DNA of 64,000 bases from Roseimaritima multifibrata (GTDB taxonomy: Bacteria; Planctomycetota; Planctomycetia; Pirellulales; Pirellulaceae), in NCBI RefSeq assembly GCF_007741495.1, contig NZ_CP036262.1, positions 4,588,001 to 4,652,000 on the forward strand. Direction: 5' to 3'. Made by a program: the position numbers and the translations under genes. Of the stretch, positions 52,436 through 60,134 are shown one piece after another (within the stretch, counting starts at the first letter, position 1; each line of letters begins with the position of its first letter). The notes beneath the pieces were generated by a model that saw only the letters and a list, made by a program, of their open reading frames with translations, had not been told where the DNA came from and did no database searches.

Positions 52436-53430
52436 CGCACGAACTGTATACACAATCATCCCCGCCAGGCGATGCATTTGCCGACATGCGCGAACTATTC
52501 GATTCCATTCGCGGTGAAGTTCGAAAACTGTACGTCGGCCAGGACGAACTGCTACTTGGAACGCTCACAGCGCTCTTTAGCGGTGGACATGTTCTGATCG
52601 AAAGTGTTCCCGGACTGGGAAAGACCCTGTTCGTGCGTGCCCTGGGAAAGATCTTGGGATGTCAATTTGGACGCGTTCAATTTACCGCCGACTTGATGCC
52701 ATCCGACATCACAGGTGCCCCGGTTTTTGACCTCAAGGATTCCGAATTTCGCTTCCGCGCAGGGCCGATTTTCACTCAGCTGTTATTGGCCGATGAAATC
52801 AACCGCTCGCCAGCGAAAACGCATGCGGCTTTGCTGGAAGTCATGCAGGAATACCGAGTCACCGTCGATGGAACCAGCCATCCGGTCCCACGGCCCTTTT
52901 TGGTACTGGCCACCCAGAACCCGCTGGAGAGCGAGGGAACGTACAACCTTCCCGAAGCCCAGTTAGACCGGTTCATGTTCAAACTTCGCGTCGACTACCC
53001 AACGGCGCAAGAGGAGATGAACATCCTGAAGATGCATTCTGAGCAAGTTGACTTGAATCAACGTCTGGACCAAGAGGTCCAGACAGTCACGAATCCTGAA
53101 TCGTTAATGAAAGCGATTCGGCAGTGCAGCGAAGTGCGGATCGAAGATGGTTTAACCGACTACATCAACAAGATCGTCCGTATGACTCGCGAATGGAAAG
53201 CTTTTCATATCGGAGCTTCACCGCGAGCGGGTATCGCATTGATGCAAGCTTCCAGAACTTTGGCGGCGTTTTCTGGACGCGATTTCGCGACGCCGGACGA
53301 CGTCATCGAAATCGCGTTGCCTGCACTTCGCCACCGAGTCCAATTGACCGCCGAAGCGGAAGTTGAAGGGCGGTTTGTTGACGATGAACTGAGAAACCTA
53401 ATTCGCGGGATCCCTGTTCCACGCGATTGA
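52432..53430 (+). CDS. MoxR-family AAA+ ATPase
   Basis: The 332-residue ATPase starts at GTG 52432 (VTHELYTQSSPPGDAF) behind AGGAGAG and overlaps the upstream stop (GTGA). Walker A is SVPGLGKTLF, Walker B is LLLADEINRSPAKT, sensor 1 is LVLATQNPLESEGTY, then PEAQLDRFMFKL, and the sensor 2 region is GASPRAGIALMQASR. MoxR proteins act as chaperones that assemble or activate membrane and metal-containing complexes. In most related operons a DUF58 gene follows, but here the next gene (53470-54006) lies on the opposite strand and is unrelated. The DUF58 partner is therefore missing or located elsewhere. Confidence 0.95.
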   Translation: MTHELYTQSSPPGDAFADMRELFDSIRGEVRKLYVGQDELLLGTLTALFSGGHVLIESVPGLGKTLFVRALGKILGCQFGRVQFTADLMPSDITGAPVFDLKDSEFRFRAGPIFTQLLLADEINRSPAKTHAALLEVMQEYRVTVDGTSHPVPRPFLVLATQNPLESEGTYNLPEAQLDRFMFKLRVDYPTAQEEMNILKMHSEQVDLNQRLDQEVQTVTNPESLMKAIRQCSEVRIEDGLTDYINKIVRMTREWKAFHIGASPRAGIALMQASRTLAAFSGRDFATPDDVIEIALPALRHRVQLTAEAEVEGRFVDDELRNLIRGIPVPRD

Positions 53431-53469
53431 TTTCCGATCCGACAACTCCGCCGCATGGCTCACCTGCGG

Positions 53470-54006
53470 TTAGGAAAGCAACAGCCCATCGCCGTCACTC
53501 GCGTTCTCTTCCCATTCACGGCGAACTTCACGAAGCCCGTACGCACATAGTTCGAACTGCTCACTCAATCGGTGCAGCAGATCGGACGCCGGTCGAGTCT
53601 CATCCGCTTCGATATCGGCGGCGATCGCGTAAGCTCGCTTCCCTTGCTGGTAATAGTCAAGGAACGCGTCTCCCGTTTTGATCGGTGAACGCTGATTCAA
53701 GCTTTCGGGAAACATCCCTGACCAAAAGAGCGTGAAGTCACCGATATGGCGATGGACGTCCCGCTTCGCCAAACCGACACGACGTTCCGCTTCAAACATC
53801 ATCTGAACGACTTCGGTGACCGGTTGGCCGGTATTCCGGCGAACTCGAATCATCGAATCGACGCGAACAAAACGGAGAAGAAGATCGTTGAGGTAATCGA
53901 CCAACTGAACGTCAGCAACACCTAAGCGACCGTGAAAGACGTACTCGTTAAGACCTGCAAAAAATCTACCGAGCGGCGACGGTTGTTTCGCCGGTGAATT
54001 AGACAT
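53470..54006 (-). CDS. Hypothetical protein, helical, conserved-looking
   Basis: The 178-residue protein starts at ATG 54006 (MSNSPAKQPSPLGRF), with an excellent AAAGGAGGT Shine-Dalgarno sequence. It is soluble and largely helical (VADVQLVDYLNDLLLRFVRVD, VVQMMFEAERRVGLAKRDVH, HRLSEQFELCAYGLREVRRE). The HIGDFTLFWSGMFPESL segment resembles planctomycete conserved proteins of unknown function. I cannot name a family. It converges with the MoxR operon, 39 bp from its end. Confidence 0.7.
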   Translation of the reverse strand: MSNSPAKQPSPLGRFFAGLNEYVFHGRLGVADVQLVDYLNDLLLRFVRVDSMIRVRRNTGQPVTEVVQMMFEAERRVGLAKRDVHRHIGDFTLFWSGMFPESLNQRSPIKTGDAFLDYYQQGKRAYAIAADIEADETRPASDLLHRLSEQFELCAYGLREVRREWEENASDGDGLLLS

Positions 54007-54297
54007 CACACCACCTCCTTTAAATCGGTTGGCCGTGGAAACGGAACTCCCGATATCCACAATTAGTAGGAAACAGCCTGTAGGTCAAGATAAAAACTTC
54101 TCTATCAATTTCGCAGACGTGACCATTGAAACGGGAGGCACAAGCCGAATCGTTTGCTTTTGCTTTTAAAACGGACAGGGGTAGGACCAAACCGCACTCC
54201 ATCACTTCCTTCATAAATTTGATTAACGGAAACCACAAAACCGCCAAGCCATGAACTGGTCTGGCTATGGATGCGGAAGACTTAGTAAAAGATTTTC
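54007..54297. other. Divergent intergenic region
   Basis: This gap holds a short motif GGAAACGGAACTCCCGATA (54037-54055), which recurs with two base changes at 55599 (see 55342-55886). A frame on the minus strand (54020-54247) has no coding features. No promoter pair is convincing. Confidence 0.35.
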
Positions 54298-55341
54298 ATG
54301 AATCCGCCGAAATTCTCTAAAGTCTTCCCGCCACAGTTTTTGCCATTGCAAAAGCTTGTGACAGGTGCCGTATGTCCCCACAGGGATAACCTCATTATAA
54401 GCCATGTCGCCGCATTCCTTCTCCTTTTTGTGATGGGAACCAAAGCGGCGGCGCAGTCATACGACACTTTCGATCCATACCAGCAGTCGCATCCTTGTGA
54501 ACCAGCGCCGCTTGATTTCTCACCTTCCGACCTTACCTGGATGAATGAAGGGGCAACGCAACAAGCGTGGGATACACACGGCCCGGCCCTTGGCTGGGAA
54601 CCGCTGCCCGCTGGCACGATCTATCCGCTCTATCTTGCGGACGTCAAAGCGTCACGGATGGCCGGCGTTTGGTCAGGAGGAGACGAAGGCCTTGTCGATG
54701 GAACCTTAGGGGGACGCTTCGGTTTGTTGCGACACAATCAAGGTGGCGAAGGACCGTACATGCGTGGGATGCAGATCGATACCGAAGGGTCCGCCAACGT
54801 CCGCTTGATTCCAGGTGAAAACATGGATGTTAAGAGCGTCGATTTCCGAGCCGGCGTCCCGGTCTCATTTGGTTTCGGAAGGCTACACACACGCTTCGGA
54901 TACTATCACCTAAGTTCGCACGTTGGGGATGAGTACCTTTTAAAACGCCCGGATTTTAATCGTCTAAATTTTAGCCGCGACGTCCTCTTCATCGGGGCAG
55001 GGTACTGGCTGACGCCGGCAACTCGAATCTACGGAGAGGCCGGCTGGGCGTTTTACAGTGACATCAGTAAAGAATGGGAGTTCATGTTCGGGATCGAACG
55101 TGCACCTCGATTTGCAACTGGCATGCGAGGCCAACCATTCTACGCGATTCAAGGACATCTCCGCGAAGAGCTGGACTTTGGCGGTCACTTCAACAGCCAG
55201 ATCGGCTGGGCGTGGCGTCGGAATGCCTCGTCCGGTCTGTTCCGAATTGGACTGCAGTACTTCAATGGCAAAAGCCAACAGTACTCGTTCTACCAGCAAA
55301 ATGAACAGCAGCTTGGATTCGGTCTGTGGTACGACTACTAA
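54298..55341 (+). CDS. DUF1207 outer-membrane-type protein
   Basis: The 347-residue protein has an N-terminal signal region (VAAFLLLFVMGTKAAAQ, with cleavage near residue 52; a later start, perhaps at the in-frame ATG of MGTKA, cannot be excluded). The DUF1207 core is clear: WEPLPAGTIYPLYLADVKAS, GTLGGRFGLLRHN, PYMRGMQIDTEGSANVRL, HTRFGYYHLSSHVGDEYLL, AGYWLTPATRIYGEAGWAF and a final short beta strand (QQLGFGLWYDY) ending in an aromatic residue. These alternating beta strands suggest an outer-membrane barrel. The function is unknown. Confidence 0.85.
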   Translation: MNPPKFSKVFPPQFLPLQKLVTGAVCPHRDNLIISHVAAFLLLFVMGTKAAAQSYDTFDPYQQSHPCEPAPLDFSPSDLTWMNEGATQQAWDTHGPALGWEPLPAGTIYPLYLADVKASRMAGVWSGGDEGLVDGTLGGRFGLLRHNQGGEGPYMRGMQIDTEGSANVRLIPGENMDVKSVDFRAGVPVSFGFGRLHTRFGYYHLSSHVGDEYLLKRPDFNRLNFSRDVLFIGAGYWLTPATRIYGEAGWAFYSDISKEWEFMFGIERAPRFATGMRGQPFYAIQGHLREELDFGGHFNSQIGWAWRRNASSGLFRIGLQYFNGKSQQYSFYQQNEQQLGFGLWYDY

Positions 55342-55886
55342 CCGGCCGCACGGTTTAAAGTGACGCCAACCGGTAGCGGCGTTACCACGAAACGCTTACG
55401 CGAGAACATTTTCGGCCCAGCAGGCTGGCCGATACACGCCGCACGAATCGCAAGCGAGTGAATAAACGACACGCTGGCGCGGATCCAATTGAATCGTATG
55501 CGTGACCGTCCTGATTACTCGCTGGCGCTTTTTGAAGTTGCGCTTTCTGGAGTGGGCTACTTTGCTTCCGCCGGGCTTGTCCCGGTCCGGGGCAAGCCGG
55601 AAACGGAACTCTCGATACCTGGAGCTAAAAAGGTGGTGGAATAGCCGAATGATTTGAGGCATCCGCAAGGGTACGGAAATCAGGACGATTGACCACCGCA
55701 ATCACCTCAAAAGCGCAACATCAAAACTGGCGCTTCGTGCTTGTAAACGACAAGAATCCTTGCCTCGGGCGTGAGCGAGGCGTTGTTGTCGTATCGATGA
55801 TCGGCTGCAAAAATCATGCAGCCTTCACGCTGGGCGTCTTAGAAACTTCATGTCCCTGCAGTCGTTGCGGGCACCTAGTCGACGCC
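55342..55886. other. Convergent intergenic region with several hairpins
   Basis: This 545-bp stretch lies between the DUF1207 gene and cstA, both ending here. It contains GGCTTGTCCCGGTCCGGGGC (a hairpin near 55575), a copy of the GGAAACGGAACT motif (55599), and a nested structure: outer arms ACGACAA/TTGTCGT (55747-55753, 55786-55792) with inner GCCTCG/CGAGGC (55762-55767, 55776-55781). A perfect GGCTGCA/TGCAGCC hairpin follows (55803-55823). A minus-strand frame at 55396-55701 (TTG start, CDSCG near its end) is possible but weak. The hairpins could be transcript ends or a structured RNA. Confidence 0.4.
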
Positions 55887-57722
55887 CTAGTTTCCACTTG
55901 GCTTTTTCAGTGGTGGCAACTGTGTCTCTAATACGCCTCGGGCCGATCGCCAGAGGATGACTCCTTCAGCAATCATCCAAACCTGCAGGGCCAAAGTTCC
56001 GATCCCGAATGCGATCAACAGCCAGTTTCGCTGTTCAATCCAATCGAATGCGAGGTTGTATCCCATCGCCCAGGCAGGCATCAGCATCATGATGACCATC
56101 GGGATTCCGATGACAGCCAAAGGTTTGCCTCGACGAGTCAAGTAGAAAAAGGCGACCATCAAAGCCAATCCGGCGAGCAATTGATTGGTTGCTCCAAAGA
56201 GCGGCCACAGCAACAGGCCTCCGGCTCCAGGCTTATCCCCCCCTTGAAACGCAATGAGTGCCGCGACGCCGACGGCAACCGAAGTCGCTACGTACTTATT
56301 TTGCAGCGGTTTGACATGCAGCGTCGTCCCCAATTCCTGCAACACGTAACGCTGCAGACGCGTCGCCGTATCGAGCGTTGTCGCAGCAAAACTCGCGACC
56401 AGAACGGCCATGATTGCGATCGATAGCTGCAAAGGAACGCCAATGGTGCTGATAAAATTGGCTCCACCATCCACAAACGCAGCCAGTTTTTTCCCCAACG
56501 TGTGATCACTCCACTTTCCGTCGGCTCGATAGTATTCAGCCCACGCAGCGGTCCCGGTCACGGCGACTCCTTCGGCGTCCATTTGGTTTTCATACCGGAT
56601 GACTCCATCGACATTATTCCTGATGATCGGCCCCATCCCAACGCCTGCACAACAGGCAAGGATAACGATCACTGCCAACGCTCCCTCCAACAGCATCGCA
56701 CCATAACCAACCGCTTGGGCATCGGTTTCACAGGCAATCTGTTTACTGGTTGTCCCACTACTGACCAGGCAGTGAAATCCGCTACACGCACCACATGCAA
56801 TCGTAATAAACAAAAACGGAAGCATCGGGGGGGCTCCGGCAGGAACGTTTTGCGCGATCGCAGGAGCCGAATTGAAGAGGTCGGCACTGCCGGTAACCGA
56901 TGCCATTCCAAGCCCAATCACCAGCAAGCCAAGGGCCACGTACAACTGCTGGCTGTTGATATAGTCACGCGGCTGCAGCAGCAACCAAACGGGCAATACC
57001 GAAGCGGCAAAGGCGTAGACCAACAGGATCAGCGTCCAGACAACCTTTGGATTCCAGAAATGATTTTCGGTCGGAAAGATATGTTTCAAATCAATCGGGA
57101 GGTAATACGCCCCGATGTAGACCGCCGCATACAACAACGCCAACCCAATCAGACTTGGCGCCAAGAGGCCTCCACCGCGGCGATAGACCCAAAGCCCGAT
57201 CACCACAGCCACTGGCATCGCCACCCATACGCTCAGCACCGATTCGGGATAGATCGAAAAAACCGTCGCAATCACCAATCCAAAGACCGCCAAGACGATC
57301 GTCAGTGCGGCGGCCAACACGATCAGGAAAAGCAATTTGGCTCGAGGCGAAATCAATCGCCCGGCAACTTCGCCAATCGTCTGGCCTCGGTTGCGAAGGG
57401 AAATAACCAGAGCTGCCAAATCGTGGACGCCGCCGATCAGGATCGATCCAAAAATGACCCACAAAAGAGCCGGTAGCCAACCCCAGAAAACCGCCAAAGC
57501 CGGACCGACGATCGGCCCCGTTCCGGCGATACTAGTGAAGTGATGACCGAAAATAACGGAGCGACGGGTCGGGACAAAATCGACATCGTCCCGCATTTCG
57601 TGACTGGGAGTGACATTTTTATCCGTCAGCCCAAACAGGTACTTTGCCAACCACTTTCCGTACGTGTTATAGGCAACGATAAACCCGAGCATGGAGGCCA
57701 CAGCTACCAGAAGAGTCGTCAT
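55887..57722 (-). CDS. cstA: Carbon starvation protein CstA family (pyruvate/peptide transporter)
   Basis: The 611-residue, many-helix membrane protein has the CstA N-terminal motifs GKWLAKYLFGL, TSIAGTGPIVGPALAVFWGWLPA, LWVIFGSILIGGVHDLAALV and SLRNRGQTIGEVAGR, and the core HCLVSSGTTSKQIACETDAQ. The later region shows AVLVASFAATTLDTATRLQRYVL and LWPLFGATNQLLAGLALM. CstA-type proteins import pyruvate or peptides under carbon limitation. The length is typical. It starts at ATG 57722, divergent from trxB. No regulatory gene (for example a BtsSR-like two-component system) lies nearby. Confidence 0.94.
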   Translation of the reverse strand: MTTLLVAVASMLGFIVAYNTYGKWLAKYLFGLTDKNVTPSHEMRDDVDFVPTRRSVIFGHHFTSIAGTGPIVGPALAVFWGWLPALLWVIFGSILIGGVHDLAALVISLRNRGQTIGEVAGRLISPRAKLLFLIVLAAALTIVLAVFGLVIATVFSIYPESVLSVWVAMPVAVVIGLWVYRRGGGLLAPSLIGLALLYAAVYIGAYYLPIDLKHIFPTENHFWNPKVVWTLILLVYAFAASVLPVWLLLQPRDYINSQQLYVALGLLVIGLGMASVTGSADLFNSAPAIAQNVPAGAPPMLPFLFITIACGACSGFHCLVSSGTTSKQIACETDAQAVGYGAMLLEGALAVIVILACCAGVGMGPIIRNNVDGVIRYENQMDAEGVAVTGTAAWAEYYRADGKWSDHTLGKKLAAFVDGGANFISTIGVPLQLSIAIMAVLVASFAATTLDTATRLQRYVLQELGTTLHVKPLQNKYVATSVAVGVAALIAFQGGDKPGAGGLLLWPLFGATNQLLAGLALMVAFFYLTRRGKPLAVIGIPMVIMMLMPAWAMGYNLAFDWIEQRNWLLIAFGIGTLALQVWMIAEGVILWRSARGVLETQLPPLKKPSGN

Positions 57723-57794
57723 CGTTTAATTGGCTACTAGATAGAGGAAAATGAACTGCCCGTCGGCCGGTACTCGACACAAGGATGAACTGCC

Positions 57795-57800
57795 TATAAT
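57795..57800 (+). promoter_or_regulatory. Candidate -10 element of trxB
   Basis: A perfect TATAAT lies 50 bp upstream of the trxB start. TCGACA stands 15 bp upstream, shorter than the usual 16-18 bp spacing, so the -35 assignment is weak. Confidence 0.4.
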
Positions 57801-57849
57801 AACCGCGCAACACCCCATCGCCCACGTCTCCAACGGAGCTAAAGCCCAC

Positions 57850-58914
57850 GTGACGGATAAAATCGAAAAAGCAATCATCATCGGAAGTGGTCCCGCCGCT
57901 TGGTCGGCCGCTATTTACGCTTCCCGAGCCAATTTGGAGCCTCTGGTCTTCGAAGGTGCCAACACGGAAGAAAACCGCCAACAGGGGACCCTCCCTCTAG
58001 GCCAGCTTGCCCAGACGACCGAAGTCGAAAACTACGCAGGATTTCCCTCGGGAAAACTGTCTCAGTTCGTCAATTCGGCGATCGATGACGAGCAAAAATA
58101 CATGCTCCCTCCCGTCGAAGAGGAAGCGCACGCGGTCACCGGCCCCGAGCTGATGAACCTAATGCGGCAACAAGCCCGCAATTTTGGGACTCGAGTCATC
58201 ACCGACGACGTGACGGCAACGGACCTAAGCAAAGGCCCGTTCACGATCGAAACCTTGGAAAACGGCACACACCGTTGCCATACGCTGATCATCGCAACCG
58301 GAGCTCGAGCCAATTACTTGGGCCTTGATTCAGAAGATGCTTACAAAAATCGCGGCGTCAGTGCCTGTGCGGTTTGCGACGGAGCGTTGCCTCGCTTCCG
58401 CAACAAACCCCTGGTCGTCGTCGGCGGTGGCGACAGCGCGATCGAAGAAGCCAGCTACCTAAGCAAATTCGCATCCAAAGTCTATTTGGTGGTCCGCCGC
58501 GACGAATTACGAGCTTCCAAAATCATGCAGGAACGCTTGGAAAGCACTGAGAAAATCGAAGTCCTTTGGAACCACGAAGTCGAAGAAGTGCTGGGCGACG
58601 ACTCCCAAGGCGTTAGCGCGATCCGGCTTCGCCAAAATGTGGAAAACAAGGAAAATACCGTCGAAGCAGGTGGCCTATTCCTAGCCATCGGGCACACCCC
58701 AAACACCAGCTTCCTGGGCGATCAGGTCGAATTGACGGACAAAGGCTACATTCGCTGGACCCAATCCTTCCGCACCGCGACCAGCGTCGAAGGTGTCTTT
58801 GCGGCAGGTGATGTTGCCGACGACTACTATCGCCAGGCAATTACGTCCGCAGGAACCGGCTGCATGGCCGCTCTGGACGCTGAAAGATTGCTAGCCGACC
58901 GCAACTTGCTGTAA
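57850..58914 (+). CDS. trxB: Thioredoxin reductase
   Basis: The 354-residue flavoprotein starts at GTG 57850 ([20 protein letters not shown]); GGAG lies 11 bases upstream. FAD motif [18 protein letters not shown], the redox-active CAVCDG, NAD motif [19 protein letters not shown] and the C-terminal [22 protein letters not shown] are all present. Compared with standard TrxB (about 315 residues) there is a ~30-residue insertion between YAGFPSG and GPELM (about residues 72-100). The enzyme passes electrons from NADPH to thioredoxin. A terminator follows, so it is transcribed alone or with little else. The exported MsrA gene downstream would need reducing power, but is separated by that terminator. 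Confidence 0.95.
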   Translation: MTDKIEKAIIIGSGPAAWSAAIYASRANLEPLVFEGANTEENRQQGTLPLGQLAQTTEVENYAGFPSGKLSQFVNSAIDDEQKYMLPPVEEEAHAVTGPELMNLMRQQARNFGTRVITDDVTATDLSKGPFTIETLENGTHRCHTLIIATGARANYLGLDSEDAYKNRGVSACAVCDGALPRFRNKPLVVVGGGDSAIEEASYLSKFASKVYLVVRRDELRASKIMQERLESTEKIEVLWNHEVEEVLGDDSQGVSAIRLRQNVENKENTVEAGGLFLAIGHTPNTSFLGDQVELTDKGYIRWTQSFRTATSVEGVFAAGDVADDYYRQAITSAGTGCMAALDAERLLADRNLL

Positions 58915-58953
58915 ACTAGCAGGTGGGCTGAGCTCCTTTTTGAACATTGCTAA

Positions 58954-58985
58954 GAGGGCCTGCTTTTCTGCAGGCCCTCGTTTTA
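58954..58985 (+). terminator. Rho-independent terminator after trxB
   Basis: A perfect 10-bp GC-rich stem (58954-58963 with 58970-58979) has a 6-base loop and is followed by G and TTTTAT. It lies 40 bp after trxB. Confidence 0.9.
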
Positions 58986-59036
58986 TGGTCCTCCCGCCCC
59001 GGAAACGACGACTTTATCCTTCGCCTGGAGAATCAA

Positions 59037-59708
59037 GTGTTGACACGAGAATCAAGAAAATCACTGGCGATCTTCCTGGGACTCGTGCTCGGAGGATTTG
59101 TGGCTGCCCCCAGCGGGCACGCTCAAAAAACCTCTGGCCTGATGCCTCGCGAAGGAGAAGAAGTGGCGACACTGGCCGGTGGATGTTTCTGGTGCACCGA
59201 AGCTGTGTTCGAGCGAATGAAGGGAGTCAACGATGTCGTTTCCGGCTATACCGGAGACCCTGACGTGACGAACCCGAACTACCAGATGGTCCTTTCCAAG
59301 AGGACCAAACATGCCGAGGCGATCCAGATTTTCTACGACCCCAATGTTGTCTCTTACCGACAACTACTGGATGTCTTTTTTCAGATCCACAACCCGATGA
59401 CCTTGAACCAGCAAGGTGTCGATAAAGGGCCGCAGTACCGCAGCGCAATCTTTTATCACGACGAAGCACAAAAAGCCGAAGCGGAAAAAGTGATCGCGAA
59501 ACTAAACAAATCGCCAAAGTTCCGCAGACCGATTGTCACGGAAGTCACGCCCGTCGGGCAATTTCATTTGGCGGAAGAATATCATCAGGACTACTTCCGC
59601 AAAAACCCGTATCAAGCCTACTGCCAATCAACCGTCGCTCCCAAAATTCGAAAATTCGACAACCTGTTCAAAGACCAGGTTCGAACCGAAGGAATTGGCA
59701 GCCGGTAG
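59037..59708 (+). CDS. msrA: Peptide methionine sulfoxide reductase A, exported form
   Basis: The protein of about 223 residues starts with a non-ATG codon: GTG 59037 or TTG 59040, with GGAG 6 to 9 bases upstream. A signal peptide (LAIFLGLVLGGFVAAPSGHA) precedes the MsrA domain, so the enzyme acts in the periplasm. The catalytic motif is LAGGCFWCTEAVFERMKGV, then VVSGYTGDPDVTNPNYQMV, KTKHAEAIQI-like RTKHAEAIQIFYDP, YRSAIFYHDEAQK and the resolving-Cys region YQAYCQSTVAPKI. It repairs oxidised methionine S-sulfoxide. Signal-bearing MsrA forms are less frequent than cytoplasmic ones. Confidence 0.92.
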   Translation: MLTRESRKSLAIFLGLVLGGFVAAPSGHAQKTSGLMPREGEEVATLAGGCFWCTEAVFERMKGVNDVVSGYTGDPDVTNPNYQMVLSKRTKHAEAIQIFYDPNVVSYRQLLDVFFQIHNPMTLNQQGVDKGPQYRSAIFYHDEAQKAEAEKVIAKLNKSPKFRRPIVTEVTPVGQFHLAEEYHQDYFRKNPYQAYCQSTVAPKIRKFDNLFKDQVRTEGIGSR

Positions 59709-59726
59709 GGACTATCATCCGCAGAG

Positions 59727-60090
59727 CGAGATGTGCCCGCCGAAATTCCTCGCGGATCGGCACGAACCGACCGGGGAACACGCGGGATTTCTAAGCCGAC
59801 TGCCGGACGGCTTGCGTCCAATGCCATCTACATTGTTAGCGGAACGGCGCGAGCCGTCCGGCAAGCGCATTGAACAGACCATAAATTTGCCGGTCAGCTT
59901 GCTTCGATCCGCCAGGAAATGCGCCCCTAGACAGCCAAAGTAGATGGCATTGGGCTTTTGTCGTTTCGCTAAGAAAGTATTTGGGGCGAGATGTTTGCCT
60001 CGCGGAACGGCGCGAACCGACCGGTACATACGTGGGATTGGCAGGACGAGAGCCGGACGGCTCGCGCCGTTCCGCTATGAAAGTAGAAAG
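59727..60090. repeat. Mosaic of dispersed palindromic repeats (GCGGAACGGCGCGAGCCGTCC family)
   Basis: Two related direct copies of about 75 bp (about 59748-59822 and 59997-60078) contain GCGGAACGGCGCGAACCGACC-like starts and GCCGGACGGCTCGCGCCGTT-like ends. Between them lies a sub-element bounded by perfect 14-bp inverted ends CCAATGCCATCTAC (59818-59831) and GTAGATGGCATTGG (59940-59953), 136 bp long. The whole block lies between the convergent msrA and gyrA genes. Short frames through it have no coding features. Confidence 0.75.
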
Positions 60091-60134
60091 CTTGCGGAGC
60101 CCGGGTGAGGGCCCCGCATTGCAGCTTACTGGTT

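Noticed and set aside
54020-54247. 75-aa frame upstream of the 178-aa gene
   Set aside because: No start signal or family, and it lies in the divergent promoter gap.
55396-55701. 101-aa minus-strand frame with CDSCG near the C-terminus
   Set aside because: It has only a TTG start, overlaps hairpins and a repeated motif, and has no recognisable family. It is kept as a weak possibility in the intergenic entry.
56502-57476. 324-aa frame opposite cstA
   Set aside because: It is antisense to a clearly recognisable CstA protein and has a biased, low-quality composition. Long antisense frames are common here because of codon bias.
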